Source: Bacteroidales bacterium
Lineage (GTDB): Bacteria; Bacteroidota; Bacteroidia; Bacteroidales; UBA932
DNA: 38,102 nt
NCBI GenBank assembly: GCA_017429205.1
Contig: JAFRPH010000050.1
Span: 1 to 38,102 of the forward strand
Direction of reading: 5' to 3'
Part shown: one piece after another, positions 13,590 through 22,495 of the stretch
Layout of the letters: every line of letters starts with the position of its first letter
How positions within the stretch are numbered: the stretch's first letter is position 1
The notes under the pieces: generated by a model
The model's database searches: none
What the model was told of the DNA's origin: nothing
Seen by the model: the letters and a program-made list of their open reading frames with translations, nothing else
Translations under genes and position numbers: made by a program

Positions 13590-14042
13590 ATGCTTAAAAT
13601 CGGAGACAAGATGCCGTCCTTCGAGGTCGTGGACCAGGACGGGAACGCCGTGAAGTCGGAGGATTTCATCGGCAAGGGCCGCAAGACCATCGTCTATTTC
13701 TATCCCAAGGACAATACCTCCGGCTGCACGGCCGAGGCGTGCTCCTTCCGGGACAACTATGCGGCGCTGACGGCCGCGGGGTACAATGTCGTGGGCGTGA
13801 GCAAGGACAGCGCGAAGTCACACGCCGGCTTCCGGGCGAAGTATGAGCTCCCGTTCCGGCTCCTCGCCGACACGTCCCTGCAGATGCTGCAGGACTTCGG
13901 CGCCTGGGGCGAGAAGAAGATGTACGGCAAGTCCACGATGGGCACGCTCCGCCGCACCTTCATCTTCGACGAAAACGGCATCCTCGAGCGCATCATCGAG
14001 AAGGTGGACACCAAGAACGCCGCCGCGCAGATTCTCGAATAG
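13590..14042 (+). CDS. bcp: Thioredoxin-dependent thiol peroxidase (Bcp/PrxQ type)
   Basis: A 150-residue peroxiredoxin that reduces hydrogen peroxide and organic hydroperoxides using thioredoxin. The active site reads YPKDNTSGCTAEACSF with peroxidatic Cys46 and a resolving Cys51 five residues later, the arrangement of the Bcp/PrxQ group. The common Pro before the Gly (TPGCT) is Ser here, a conservative departure that should leave the P...T..C triad intact. KSTMGTLRRTFIFDENG carries the conserved Arg region. It is cytoplasmic. The short spacing on both sides (11 and 4 bases) places it in the nnrD operon. Confidence 0.93.
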   Translation: MLKIGDKMPSFEVVDQDGNAVKSEDFIGKGRKTIVYFYPKDNTSGCTAEACSFRDNYAALTAAGYNVVGVSKDSAKSHAGFRAKYELPFRLLADTSLQMLQDFGAWGEKKMYGKSTMGTLRRTFIFDENGILERIIEKVDTKNAAAQILE

Positions 14043-14046
14043 GCCC

Positions 14047-14697
14047 ATGAACAAGCTCATCATCCTGGATTTCGACGGGACCCTCGGGGACACGAGGGCC
14101 AATATCGTGCTGACGATGCGCCAGACGCTCGCGAAGCTGGGGTATCCCGCGCGGGACGAGGAGACGATCGCCGCCACCATCGGCCTGCCTCTGGAGAAGG
14201 GGTTCGAGCAGCTGTTCCCGGGCATCGACGCGGACGGGGTCGCCCTGTGCACCCGGACCTACCGTGCCATCTTTGCGGAGAACCGCAAGCTGCTGGTACC
14301 CAAGGTGTTCCCGCATGTGCTGGAGACGCTGGAGACGCTTCGCGACAGGGGGTATGTGCTCACGATCGCGTCATCCCGAAGCTACGGCTCCCTGAAAGAG
14401 TTCCTGCAGGAGATGGGCCTGGCCCCCTACATCACCTACATCCTGGGCGCGAACAGCGTCACGCACGCCAAACCCCATCCGGAGCCTGTCCTCAAGACGA
14501 TGGCGGACCTGGGCTACCAGGCCGATGAGACCCTCGTCGTGGGCGACATGCCCGTGGACATCGCGATGGGCAAGGGCGCGGGCGCGCGCACCTGCGGCGT
14601 CACCTACGGCAACGCCTCGCGCGCGGACCTCGCCGCCGCCGGCGCGGACTACATCATTGACGACTTTTCCCAACTGCTTACCATCGACCTTCCATGA
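14047..14697 (+). CDS. HAD-family phosphatase, phosphoglycolate-phosphatase-like
   Basis: A 216-residue haloacid dehalogenase superfamily hydrolase with motif I DFDGTLGDT near residues 7-15, motif II TIASS, and motif III/IV Lys in HAKPHPEP and VVGDMPVDIAMGKGAG. An alpha-helical C1 cap sits between motifs I and II. This is the pattern of phosphoglycolate phosphatase and related sugar-phosphate phosphatases. The substrate is not predictable; pyrophosphatase PpaX-like activity is an alternative. I chose the ATG at 14047, four bases after the bcp stop, because DFDGT must lie near the N-terminus. The stop overlaps the start of yccF (ATGA), which indicates coupling. Confidence 0.88.
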   Translation: MNKLIILDFDGTLGDTRANIVLTMRQTLAKLGYPARDEETIAATIGLPLEKGFEQLFPGIDADGVALCTRTYRAIFAENRKLLVPKVFPHVLETLETLRDRGYVLTIASSRSYGSLKEFLQEMGLAPYITYILGANSVTHAKPHPEPVLKTMADLGYQADETLVVGDMPVDIAMGKGAGARTCGVTYGNASRADLAAAGADYIIDDFSQLLTIDLP

Positions 14698-15062
14698 ATT
14701 CCATCGGCAACCTTCTCTGGCTCATCCTCGGGGGCATCCTCGTCGCCATCATCTATTTCCTCGTGGGCCTTCTGATGTGCATCACCATCATCGGCATCCC
14801 GTTCGGGGTGCAGCTGTTCAAGCTGGGCGGCTACGCGCTGTGGCCGTTCGGACACGAACTCGTGGACAAGCCCGGCGAACCGGGTTGCCTGTCCATCGTG
14901 ATGAATCTCATCTGGATTCTGCTGGGCTGGTGGGAGATCGCGATCATCCACGGGGTGTGCGGCCTCATCTTCTGCATCACCATCGTGGGCATCCCCTTCG
15001 GCATCCAGCACTTCAAGCTGGCGATCAACTCCATCTTCCCCTTCGGGAAGGAGGTGCGCTAG
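14694..15062 (+). CDS. yccF: YccF-family inner membrane protein
   Basis: A 122-residue membrane protein with two repeated YccF (DUF307) units. Each has a hydrophobic helix pair followed by the signature GIPFGVQ/GIPFGIQ and a Phe-Lys-Leu segment (residues about 35-45 and 98-108). Unit ends read LWPFGHELV and IFPFGKEVR. The family is widespread and its function is unknown. It is the last gene of the nnrD-to-yccF operon; the next gene is convergent, 24 bases away. No clear terminator with a T-tract is seen between them. Confidence 0.9.
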   Translation: MNSIGNLLWLILGGILVAIIYFLVGLLMCITIIGIPFGVQLFKLGGYALWPFGHELVDKPGEPGCLSIVMNLIWILLGWWEIAIIHGVCGLIFCITIVGIPFGIQHFKLAINSIFPFGKEVR

Positions 15063-15086
15063 CGAGGCGCTGCGGCCGGAAGGCCT

Positions 15087-15413
15087 TCAGAACCACTCCA
15101 CGTCTGTGAGGTCCAGCTCGTTGCCGGGCAGGTCCGGAAAATACGTGTAAAAGAACTTGTACGCTTCAAGCTCCCGCGGAATGCGGTTCAGGAACGCCAG
15201 GTTCGCCGCACCATAGTCCCCGGACTCGCCGTACAGGGTGACCGTCTTGCGCACGTCATCCTTCTTGTACCACCCTCCACCGTGCATTTTGACATAACCG
15301 TGGACCTTCTCGTAAGCTTCGAGCAGGTCCTTGTGGTTCCATACCATCCCGTAGACAAACGTGCCCACGAGCGGCTTTTTGGGATCCGAAACGAGGATAT
15401 ACTTCGGGTACAT
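15087..15413 (-). CDS. Conserved hypothetical protein downstream of msrA
   Basis: A 108-residue soluble protein, rich in aromatic residues (VHGYVKMHGGGWYKKDD in the middle, FFYTYFPDLPGNELDLTDVEWF at the end). There is no signal peptide or membrane helix. I do not recognise a named domain. It starts seven bases after the msrA stop, so it is co-transcribed with the methionine sulfoxide reductase, perhaps as a stress-related partner. The composition and codon use match the chromosome, which supports a real gene. Confidence 0.7.
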   Translation of the reverse strand: MYPKYILVSDPKKPLVGTFVYGMVWNHKDLLEAYEKVHGYVKMHGGGWYKKDDVRKTVTLYGESGDYGAANLAFLNRIPRELEAYKFFYTYFPDLPGNELDLTDVEWF

Positions 15414-15420
15414 AGGTCGA

Positions 15421-15921
15421 TTATGCCTCCTCGGCGATGCGGAAGATGGCGGGGGAGAGGTGGCAGTAGCCGGTGGGGTTCTTTTCCAGGTAGTCCTGGT
15501 GGTATTCCTCGGCGCGGTAGAAGTTCCGGAGGGGGAGGAGCTCCACGGCGAGGGGCTGGCCGAGGGCGGCGGCGCAGCGGTCCAGGGCGGCGGAGATGCC
15601 GGGGACCTGCGCCTCGGTCACGAAGTAGACGCCGGTGCGATAGCGGGTGCCCTCGTCCTCGCCCTGCTTGTTGAGGCTGAGCGGGTCGATGGCCCGCAGG
15701 AACAGCTCCGTCAGGCGCTCTTCCGTGATGATTTTCGTATCATATTGCAGGTGAACCGTTTCTGCGTAGCCGGTCTGGTCCGTGTACACTTCCTTGTAGG
15801 TGGGGTTCTCGGTGAAACCGTTGGCGAAACCCACTTCGGTGAAGGTGACGCCCTTCACCTTGGCGAAAAACTTTTGGGCGCCCCAGAAGCATCCGGCGGC
15901 GAAATACAGGTCTTGGGTCAT
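15421..15921 (-). CDS. msrA: Peptide-methionine (S)-S-oxide reductase
   Basis: A 166-residue MsrA that reduces methionine-S-sulfoxide in proteins with thioredoxin. The active-site motif GCFWGAQKFF (Cys11) follows the start MTQDLYFAAG. Other family stretches are VKGVTFTEVGFANG, TYKEVYTDQTGYAETVHLQYD and FYRAEEYHQDYLEKNP. The ATG at 15921 is preferred over an upstream in-frame start because the family begins here and a -7 element lies at 15942-15949. No MsrB domain is fused. It is followed closely by a hypothetical gene and is divergent from uvrA. Confidence 0.95.
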   Translation of the reverse strand: MTQDLYFAAGCFWGAQKFFAKVKGVTFTEVGFANGFTENPTYKEVYTDQTGYAETVHLQYDTKIITEERLTELFLRAIDPLSLNKQGEDEGTRYRTGVYFVTEAQVPGISAALDRCAAALGQPLAVELLPLRNFYRAEEYHQDYLEKNPTGYCHLSPAIFRIAEEA

Positions 15922-15941
15922 AGGACTTCTCGTTTCGGCCT

Positions 15942-15970
15942 CAAAATTACGCAAAAAATCCGTAACTTTG
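15942..15970. promoter_or_regulatory. Divergent promoters of msrA and uvrA
   Basis: On the minus strand TAATTTTG (15949-15942) serves msrA; on the plus strand TAACTTTG (15963-15970) serves uvrA. Both fit TAnnTTTG. The two elements are only 13 bases apart, so the two polymerases would compete. The -33 elements are weak. Confidence 0.55.
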
Positions 15971-15989
15971 TAAGCTTATCATTTTGGAC

Positions 15990-18806
15990 ATGCCAGCAGA
16001 AGGGAACATCATCATACGAAGGGCGAAGGTCAACAACCTCAAGGACATAACAGTGGAGATTCCGCGGAACCGGCTCGTGGTGGTCACGGGCATTTCCGGG
16101 AGCGGCAAGTCGTCCCTCGCGTTCGACACGCTGTTCGCCGAGGGCCAGCGCCGGTTCGCCGAGAGCCTGTCGTCCTACGCCCGCCAGTTCCTGGGCCGGA
16201 TGTCCAAGCCCGACGTGGAGATGATCGAGGGCATCCCCCCGGCCATCGCCATCGAGCAGAAGGTGAACATCCGGAACCCCCGCTCCACCGTCGCCACCAC
16301 CACGGAAATCTACGACTTCCTGCGCCTCCTCTTCGCCCGCATCGGCCGAACCTATTCCCCCGTGAGCGGCCTGGAAGTGAAGGCCCATACCGTCCAGGAC
16401 GTCCTCCGCGACATCTTCGACGGCGAGGCGCACACGGTCTACATCCTCTCCGACATCCGCTGGAAGGACCGCAAGGACAAGGTCGAACTGATGCTCCAGC
16501 TCAAGGAGGAAGGCTACGGCCGCTTCTTCGACCTGGACGCCCAGGAGGTCCTCCGCATCGAGGACGTGATGCAACTGGACGGGAACTACCCGCTGAACCT
16601 GCATCTCCTCGTGGACCGCGCAAAGACGCACGGGGATGATGACAAGGACCTCCGGACTCGCCTGCTGGATTCCGTACAGACGGCGTTCGACAAGGGGGAG
16701 GGGGACATGTCCATCGTGCTGGACGGGAAGCGGAAGGCGTTCTGCTCCCGGTTCGAACTCGACGGGATGACTTTCCGTGAGCCGGACGAGTACCTGTTCA
16801 GCTTCAACAGTCCGCTGGGGGCGTGCCCCACCTGCGGCGGCTTGGGAAAGATCATCGGCGTCAGCGAGGACCTCGTCGTCCCGGACAAGACCAAGAGCAT
16901 CTACGACGGCGCCGTGGCCTGCTGGCGCGGCGACAAGATGAGCTGGTTCAAGGACCTCGTGGTCAAGAACGCGGAGAAATACGACATTCCGGTCTTCACC
17001 CCGTACTGCAAGCTCACGGAAAAGCAGAAGAACACCCTGTGGACCGCCCAAAGCGGCGGTGTGATGGACGAGAGCGCCATCGTGGGCATTGACGAGTTCT
17101 TCGAGTGGGTCAACCAGAACCGCTACAAGATCCAGTACAAGTATATGCTCAGCCGCTATTCGGGCCGGACCACCTGCCACGCCTGCGGCGGCAGCCGGCT
17201 CCGGAAGGAGGCGCTGTACGTCCGCGTGGGCGGGAAGAACATCCACGAGCTCCTGTCGATGACCATCGACGAGCTGCTCGCGTTCTTCGAGGGCGTGAAA
17301 CTGACCGAATACGAGCGCGGCATCGCCGGCAAGTGCATCGACGAGATCGTCTTCCGGCTGCACTGCATCCAGGACGTGGGCCTCGGGTACCTGACCCTGA
17401 GCCGCGCGATGAACACCCTTTCCGGCGGCGAAAGCCAGCGCGTGAACCTCGTGACCGCGCTCGGCGGCTCGCTGGTCGGGTCGATGTACATTCTGGACGA
17501 GCCGTCCATCGGCCTGCACCCCCGCGACACCGACCGCCTCATCGCGGTCCTCAAGCGCCTCCGCGACATCGGCAATACCGTCGTCGTGGTGGAGCACGAC
17601 CCGGAGATCATCCGCGCGGCGGACCTCCTCGTCGACCTGGGCCCGAAAGCCGGCGTCCACGGCGGTGAAGTGGTCTTCCAGGGCGTTGCGGAGCACTTTA
17701 CCCCGGAGGAGCTGAAGCGCTCGCTGACGCTCCAGTACCTCACCGGCGAGCGGAAGCCGTACGTCCGCACGAAGCGGCCTTGGCAGTATTCCATCACCGT
17801 GAACGGGGCGATGCAGAACAATCTCAAGGACATCGACGTGCAGTTCCCGCTGGGCGTGATGACGGTCGTCACCGGCGTGTCCGGGAGCGGCAAGTCCTCG
17901 CTCGTGGGGGACATCCTGTACCCGGCCCTGCACCGCCGCATCAACGAGACCGGCGACCTGCCCGGCACCTTCAAGGGCCTGTCCGGCAACCTGGACCGCG
18001 TTACCCGCGTGGAGTACGTGGACCAGAACCCCATCGGCAAGAGCTCCCGGTCCAATGCCGTCACCTACCTGAAGGTGTACGACGACATCCGCAAGCTCCT
18101 GAGCGACCAGCAGTTCGCGAAGATCAACGGCTTCACCCCGTCCTTCTTCTCCTTCAACCAGGAGGGCGGCCGCTGCCCGGAATGCCAGGGCGACGGTTTC
18201 GTGAAGATCGGGATGCAGTTCATGGCCGATGTCACGATGGTGTGCGAATCTTGCGGCGGCAAGCGTTTCAAGCCCGAGATCCTGGAAGTCCGGTACAAGG
18301 ACAAGAACATCGACGACATCCTGAACATGAGCGTGGAGGAGGCCATCGCCTTCTTCTCCTCCCAGCCGGAGGACCTCGCGAAGTCCATCGCGGAGCAGCT
18401 GCAGCCGCTCGTGGACGTGGGCCTCGGCTATATCAAGCTGGGACAGCCCTCCAGCACCCTGTCGGGCGGCGAAAGCCAGCGCATCAAGCTCGCGTACTTC
18501 CTGAGCCTGAGCAAGAGCGACGACCGCCCGCGCAAGGACAAGATTCTCTTCATGTTCGACGAACCCACGACGGGCCTCCATTTCTACGACGTGGAAAAGC
18601 TCCTGAAGGCTTTCGACGCCCTGCTCTCCCGCGGCCATTCGGTGCTCGTGGTGGAGCACAACCTGGATGTCATCCGCAGCGCGGACTGGGTCATCGACCT
18701 GGGTCCGGACGCGGGCGACCGGGGCGGGGAAGTGGTCTTCGCGGGCACGCCGGAGGATCTGGCGGCGAAGGGCGATACGTTCACGGCCAAATACCTCCGC
18801 GGATGA
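15990..18806 (+). CDS. uvrA: Excinuclease ABC subunit A
   Basis: A 938-residue nucleotide-excision-repair ATPase that finds DNA lesions with UvrB. It has two ABC modules: Walker A GISGSGKS (34-41) with [11 protein letters not shown] and [13 protein letters not shown], and [10 protein letters not shown] with [11 protein letters not shown] and [10 protein letters not shown]. The C-terminal zinc module is complete (CPECQGDG...CESCGG). The N-terminal module keeps only its second pair ([10 protein letters not shown]); where the first CxxC is expected the sequence reads RFELDG, so it probably does not bind zinc in the canonical way. The length agrees with typical UvrA. The start at 15990 is chosen over an upstream TTG because of the nearby promoter. 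Its stop overlaps the start of a glycosyltransferase gene (ATGA). Confidence 0.95.
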   Translation: MPAEGNIIIRRAKVNNLKDITVEIPRNRLVVVTGISGSGKSSLAFDTLFAEGQRRFAESLSSYARQFLGRMSKPDVEMIEGIPPAIAIEQKVNIRNPRSTVATTTEIYDFLRLLFARIGRTYSPVSGLEVKAHTVQDVLRDIFDGEAHTVYILSDIRWKDRKDKVELMLQLKEEGYGRFFDLDAQEVLRIEDVMQLDGNYPLNLHLLVDRAKTHGDDDKDLRTRLLDSVQTAFDKGEGDMSIVLDGKRKAFCSRFELDGMTFREPDEYLFSFNSPLGACPTCGGLGKIIGVSEDLVVPDKTKSIYDGAVACWRGDKMSWFKDLVVKNAEKYDIPVFTPYCKLTEKQKNTLWTAQSGGVMDESAIVGIDEFFEWVNQNRYKIQYKYMLSRYSGRTTCHACGGSRLRKEALYVRVGGKNIHELLSMTIDELLAFFEGVKLTEYERGIAGKCIDEIVFRLHCIQDVGLGYLTLSRAMNTLSGGESQRVNLVTALGGSLVGSMYILDEPSIGLHPRDTDRLIAVLKRLRDIGNTVVVVEHDPEIIRAADLLVDLGPKAGVHGGEVVFQGVAEHFTPEELKRSLTLQYLTGERKPYVRTKRPWQYSITVNGAMQNNLKDIDVQFPLGVMTVVTGVSGSGKSSLVGDILYPALHRRINETGDLPGTFKGLSGNLDRVTRVEYVDQNPIGKSSRSNAVTYLKVYDDIRKLLSDQQFAKINGFTPSFFSFNQEGGRCPECQGDGFVKIGMQFMADVTMVCESCGGKRFKPEILEVRYKDKNIDDILNMSVEEAIAFFSSQPEDLAKSIAEQLQPLVDVGLGYIKLGQPSSTLSGGESQRIKLAYFLSLSKSDDRPRKDKILFMFDEPTTGLHFYDVEKLLKAFDALLSRGHSVLVVEHNLDVIRSADWVIDLGPDAGDRGGEVVFAGTPEDLAAKGDTFTAKYLRG

Positions 18807-19642
18807 AACGGATCGCGGCCATAACGATGGTGCGCGGCGACGCGTTCTACCTCCGGAAATGGACCGCCTGGTACGGCGGACAGCTCGGGGAGGAGAACCT
18901 CTACATCCTGCTGGACGGGCGCGACCAGCCGCTTCCGGACTGGTGCCCGAAGGCCCACATCATCCCCTGCGATCGTGTCGGCGGGCAGGTGGCCCGGGCC
19001 GACAAGGGCCGCATCGAGCGGATTTCCGACGAGGCGGCGCGGCTGTTCGCCGCGGGGTACGACCTCGTCATCGGCACGGACGCCGACGAGATGCTCGCCG
19101 TGGACCCCAAGCGCGGGGTCGGGCTCGCTGAGTTCCTGTCGGGCCTGGATGTAAAGACGGCCGTATCCGGCCTGGGCCTGGACGTGGGCCAGAAGCTGGG
19201 CGAGGAGGCGGACATCACGGAGGACCGGCCTTTCCTGGAGCAGCGGCATTATGCGCAGCTGGGCACCCGGTACACGAAGGCTTCGGTGCTGGGAAAGCCC
19301 CTCCGCTGGGGCAGCGGCTTCCACCGGGTGGAAGGCCATAACCTGCATATCGTCAAAGACTTATATCTGTTCCATTTCGGCTATTTCGACCGTCGGCGGC
19401 TCGAAGAGCGTTTCGCCGACGCGGACCGACGCGCGCAAGGGTGGCAGCGCCACCTGGACAAGCGCTCCCGCACCATCCGGCTGGTGACGCGGAAAAAGGC
19501 TTTGGACTTCGAACGGTGGACGCGTTTCGCCCGCCGCTTCCAGACCGTGTGCCGCCCGCCGTACGCTTGGAACAAGCCGGCGATGGCCGGTCTCAAACTC
19601 GTGGTCCGGATTCCGGACCGCTTTGCCACCCTGGGCCTATGA
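18803..19642 (+). CDS. Glycosyltransferase, family 2-like (Glyco_tranf_2_4 type)
   Basis: A 279-residue cytoplasmic glycosyltransferase. The N-terminus [20 protein letters not shown] with WTAWYGGQLGEENLYILLDG is typical for the short GT2-like group. A DADE motif (Asp93, Asp95) in VIGTDADEML would bind the metal-nucleotide sugar. The C-terminal part is basic (RRRLEERFADADRR) and may lie against the membrane or acceptor. It starts inside the last codons of uvrA (ATGA overlap) and overlaps the next glycosyltransferase in the same way, so it is expressed with uvrA by read-through. The acceptor and sugar are unknown; cell-surface polysaccharide synthesis is inferred from the neighbours. Confidence 0.82.
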   Translation: MKRIAAITMVRGDAFYLRKWTAWYGGQLGEENLYILLDGRDQPLPDWCPKAHIIPCDRVGGQVARADKGRIERISDEAARLFAAGYDLVIGTDADEMLAVDPKRGVGLAEFLSGLDVKTAVSGLGLDVGQKLGEEADITEDRPFLEQRHYAQLGTRYTKASVLGKPLRWGSGFHRVEGHNLHIVKDLYLFHFGYFDRRRLEERFADADRRAQGWQRHLDKRSRTIRLVTRKKALDFERWTRFARRFQTVCRPPYAWNKPAMAGLKLVVRIPDRFATLGL

Positions 19643-20490
19643 GTACGCCGCTTGTTTCCGTCATCGTGCCCGTTTACGGGGTGGAGGCGTACATCGAGCA
19701 GTGCGCCCGCTCGATTCTGGGCCAGACCTATCCCGCGCTGGAGTGCATCTTTGTGAACGACGGCACGCCGGACCGTTCGATGGACATCCTCGCCGAGGTT
19801 GTGAAGAACTTCCCGGAGCGGAATGTGGTGATTGTCAACAAGGAGAACGGTGGCCTGCCGCACGCCCGCTGGAGCGGCCTGGAAGCCGCTACGGGCGAAT
19901 ACATCATGCACGTGGACTCCGACGACTGGCTGGAGCCGGATGCGGCCGAAAGGCTGGTGGAAGCGGCCCTCCGTACGGAGGCGGATCTCGTGTACTGCGA
20001 CTTCTGGAAAGAGTACGGTTCCCGATCCAAGTTGGATCACGAGCGCGCTTATACGGTGGAGAACAAGGCGCTTTGGATGAAGCGTTTGTACAACGACGGC
20101 GCCTACGGGTATGTGTGGTGCAAGTTCGCCAAGCGGTCGCTGTACGAGGGCATTTTCGTGCCGCGTTACAATATGCACGAGGACATCGTCTTTTCCACGC
20201 AGCTCATTTGGCGGGCGCAACGGATTGCCCAGCTTAGCGTCCCGCTCGTCCACTACCGGCGCACCAACCGGACCTCGGCCACGCGCGTGGCGCGGGGAAA
20301 ACGGCGGATCCAATCGGCCCGGAACATCCTGGACCTGTGCGTGAACGGCGGTCCGGAAGTGGCCGTCGTCCGGAAGGAAATCGTGCGCAAAGCAGCCTGG
20401 AACGCGTTCCGTTACGACCGTTCCCTCTTTGACGAATATCCTTTCCTGCGGAAAGAGGCGCCCCTTATTCTGAGGTGGCTAGGCGCCTGA
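19639..20490 (+). CDS. Glycosyltransferase family 2
   Basis: A 283-residue inverting GT-A enzyme. It shows VSVIVPVYGVEAYIEQCARSI, FVNDGTPDRS (nucleotide-sugar binding) and the DSDD metal motif at 93-96. The usual GGLSxARNxG stretch is present as GGLPHARWSG with Trp for Asn, a variation near the donor site. VPRYNMHEDIVFSTQ carries the ED catalytic-base region. It overlaps the preceding GT gene by four bases. Its end overlaps by 26 bases the end of the convergent GT4 gene, so the two operons collide. A role in glycosylating surface polysaccharide is inferred. Confidence 0.9.
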   Translation: MSTPLVSVIVPVYGVEAYIEQCARSILGQTYPALECIFVNDGTPDRSMDILAEVVKNFPERNVVIVNKENGGLPHARWSGLEAATGEYIMHVDSDDWLEPDAAERLVEAALRTEADLVYCDFWKEYGSRSKLDHERAYTVENKALWMKRLYNDGAYGYVWCKFAKRSLYEGIFVPRYNMHEDIVFSTQLIWRAQRIAQLSVPLVHYRRTNRTSATRVARGKRRIQSARNILDLCVNGGPEVAVVRKEIVRKAAWNAFRYDRSLFDEYPFLRKEAPLILRWLGA

Positions 20491-21544
20491 ACAGCCGGTC
20501 CCATTGATCCAGGATCCGGTCGGGCGTGAAGTCCGCGGCTTTCTGGTTGATTTCCAGGCCCATCGAACGCCGCAGTTCCGGCTGTTCGATGAGGGTGCAG
20601 ACCTTGTCGGCCATCCCGTCGATGTCGCCGGGGGCGGCCAGCATCCCGTTCACCCCGTCTTCGATGAACTCCGCCGGCCCGCAGGGGCAGGTCGTGCACA
20701 CGCAAGGAAGGCCGATGGCGGCGGTTTCGACGAGCACCATCGGGAATCCCTCGTAGAGGGAGGTCATCAGGTACATCGAACTGGCCATCATCTCGTCCTT
20801 GAAGTGCGGGGTGGCCGGATGGACGCGGACGGCACCTTCCAGCCCTTCCTGCCGGATCAGGGCTTCGGTCCGGGCCTTCTTCTTCCCGTTCCCGTACAGG
20901 TCCAGCGTCCAGTCGGGGTGCCGCGCGTGGACCTTCTTCCAGACGCGGACCATATCGTCGTAGTTCTTCTGCTTCTCGAACCGCCCGCCGCTGATGCAGC
21001 GCTTGGCTTCCAGGGGCGCCAGCTCGCCGGGGACGTAGTCGGCGGGGTTGTAGATCTGCTCCAGCCTGTCGCAGAAGGGGGCCCAGGCCTTCTTGTCCTC
21101 CTGTGTGAGCACGACGAAGCAGTCCAGCCCGCCCACGGCCTTTTCGAGGGTGCGGAGTTTCCGGGTCTCTCCCTTGACCAGGAGCGTGTCGTGGGAGAAG
21201 TGGAATTCGGCCATCAGGACCTTGCAGAGGCCCTTCAGCTTCAGCAGGTACGGCAATTCGCTGATGCAGAGGGAGTCGACGATGTCCGGCTTCTCGGCCC
21301 GGACGAGGGCTTCCAGGCGCCGCAGATAGCGCGGCAGATTCCAGGGCAGGTGCGTGTTCACGTCCAGGTCGACGAGCCGCACTTTCGGATCGACCCGGAA
21401 GAAGGTGGGACGCTCTTTCTGGTGGTTCGTGACGATGGTGACCTCGTGTCCATACCGGGTGGCCAGCAGGTTGGCTTTGGTGATGAGCACCCGCTCCATG
21501 CCCGCCGGGCTGTAGATGGTATTGGCCAGATAGAAGATTTTCAT
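20465..21544 (-). CDS. Glycosyltransferase family 4
   Basis: A 359-residue GT-B retaining glycosyltransferase. The N-terminal domain starts MKIFYLANTIYSPAGMERV with the glycine-rich acceptor loop. The C-terminal domain has GGRFEKQKNYDDM, DLYGNG and the EX7E motif EGFPMVLVE (Glu265, Glu273). ETAAIGLPCVCTTCPCGPAEFIEDGVNG follows, the usual donor-binding end. It is a single gene with its own promoter, nearly leaderless, divergent from the capsule-type gene at 21596. Sugar and acceptor are not predictable. Confidence 0.9.
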   Translation of the reverse strand: MKIFYLANTIYSPAGMERVLITKANLLATRYGHEVTIVTNHQKERPTFFRVDPKVRLVDLDVNTHLPWNLPRYLRRLEALVRAEKPDIVDSLCISELPYLLKLKGLCKVLMAEFHFSHDTLLVKGETRKLRTLEKAVGGLDCFVVLTQEDKKAWAPFCDRLEQIYNPADYVPGELAPLEAKRCISGGRFEKQKNYDDMVRVWKKVHARHPDWTLDLYGNGKKKARTEALIRQEGLEGAVRVHPATPHFKDEMMASSMYLMTSLYEGFPMVLVETAAIGLPCVCTTCPCGPAEFIEDGVNGMLAAPGDIDGMADKVCTLIEQPELRRSMGLEINQKAADFTPDRILDQWDRLFRRLATSE

Positions 21545-21548
21545 ACCC

Positions 21549-21576
21549 CAAAGTTACGCAAAATCCACTATCTTTG
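21549..21576. promoter_or_regulatory. Divergent -7 elements between two glycosyltransferase genes
   Basis: TAACTTTG on the minus strand (21556-21549) lies four bases from the GT4 start codon. TATCTTTG on the plus strand (21569-21576) precedes the ATG at 21596. -33 elements are poor on both sides. Confidence 0.5.
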
Positions 21577-21595
21577 CATATCCGTTCCTGATTTG

Positions 21596-22495
21596 ATGCG
21601 ACGTCTCTGGTATTCCATCCGGGTGGCGCTTTTCGGCCACCTGCTCAATCCGCTCTGGCTTTCCCGGCTGGAACGCCGGCGGGTGCGCGGACGCGCGATC
21701 CGCAAGGCGGCCCTGGCCTGTCTGCGGCCCTATGCCGCGGCGGTCCGCGACGTCCCGGAGGACAAGCCGGACCACGCGGAACCCCGCCGCGTTTTCACGC
21801 TGTGGCTGCAGGGGCTGGAGCAGGCCCCGCCCCTGGTGGCCGCCTGCCTGGACAGCATCCGGCGGCATTCCGGCGCCGAGCTGGTGGTCCTGGACGGCCA
21901 GACGGTGTTCGACTGGATCGACCTTCCGGAGGACATCGTCCGGAAATGGAAGGAAGGAAGGATGAAGGCGGCGCATTTTGCCGACATCTGCCGGGTGGAA
22001 CTCCTGTACCGCCACGGTGGCGTGTGGATGGACGCCACCAGCTACCTGGACGCCCCCTTCCCCGAATGGCTTTGGGAGGCCGATTTCTTTGTCTATCAGG
22101 GGGGGGACACGCTCAAGGGCGCCTATGGCGGCATCCAGAACTGCTTCATTCGCGGGGCGAAGGACGCCTATCTCCTCAAGGTCTGGCGGGAAATCATCCG
22201 GGCCTATTGGACCGCCGAGGATTCTGCCTTGGACTATTTCGTCCATCAACTGCTTTTCTCCCTGGCGGTGGAAACCAATCCCCGCGCCGCCGCGCTGTAT
22301 GCGCAGATGCCGGCCCTGGTCCAGGACCCCACGCACGTCCTTTGGTACGATTATGCGGACAAGCCCTTCGACGAGGCGCTTCTGCACGAAATCTGCGCGA
22401 AGGCCCTTTTCCAGAAGTTGAATTACAAAACGCCGTCGGCTGCGAACCCCGTTCCGGGCTCCTTCGCCGACCATCTCCTTGCCCCGTATCGATGA
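21596..22495 (+). CDS. Capsular polysaccharide synthesis glycosyltransferase (Caps_synth/GT32-like)
   Basis: A 299-residue protein. FTLWLQGLEQAPPLVAACLDSIRR, VVLDGQTVFDWIDLPEDI, AAHFADICRVELLYRHGGVWMDATSYLDAP and YGGIQNCFIRG form the DXD-type sugar transferase signature of the Caps_synth family, with the metal-binding Asp146 in GGVWMDAT. A basic N-terminus (MRRLWYSIRVALFGHL) may associate with the membrane. The start is placed at the ATG 21596, 20 bases after a -7 element. It overlaps the next gene by four bases (ATGA), so both are translated together. The likely role is adding one sugar in capsule or exopolysaccharide synthesis. Confidence 0.85.
   Translation: MRRLWYSIRVALFGHLLNPLWLSRLERRRVRGRAIRKAALACLRPYAAAVRDVPEDKPDHAEPRRVFTLWLQGLEQAPPLVAACLDSIRRHSGAELVVLDGQTVFDWIDLPEDIVRKWKEGRMKAAHFADICRVELLYRHGGVWMDATSYLDAPFPEWLWEADFFVYQGGDTLKGAYGGIQNCFIRGAKDAYLLKVWREIIRAYWTAEDSALDYFVHQLLFSLAVETNPRAAALYAQMPALVQDPTHVLWYDYADKPFDEALLHEICAKALFQKLNYKTPSAANPVPGSFADHLLAPYR

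Noticed and set aside
15918..18659. A 913-codon open frame antisense to uvrA
   Set aside because: Shadow of uvrA with no domain and a biased composition.
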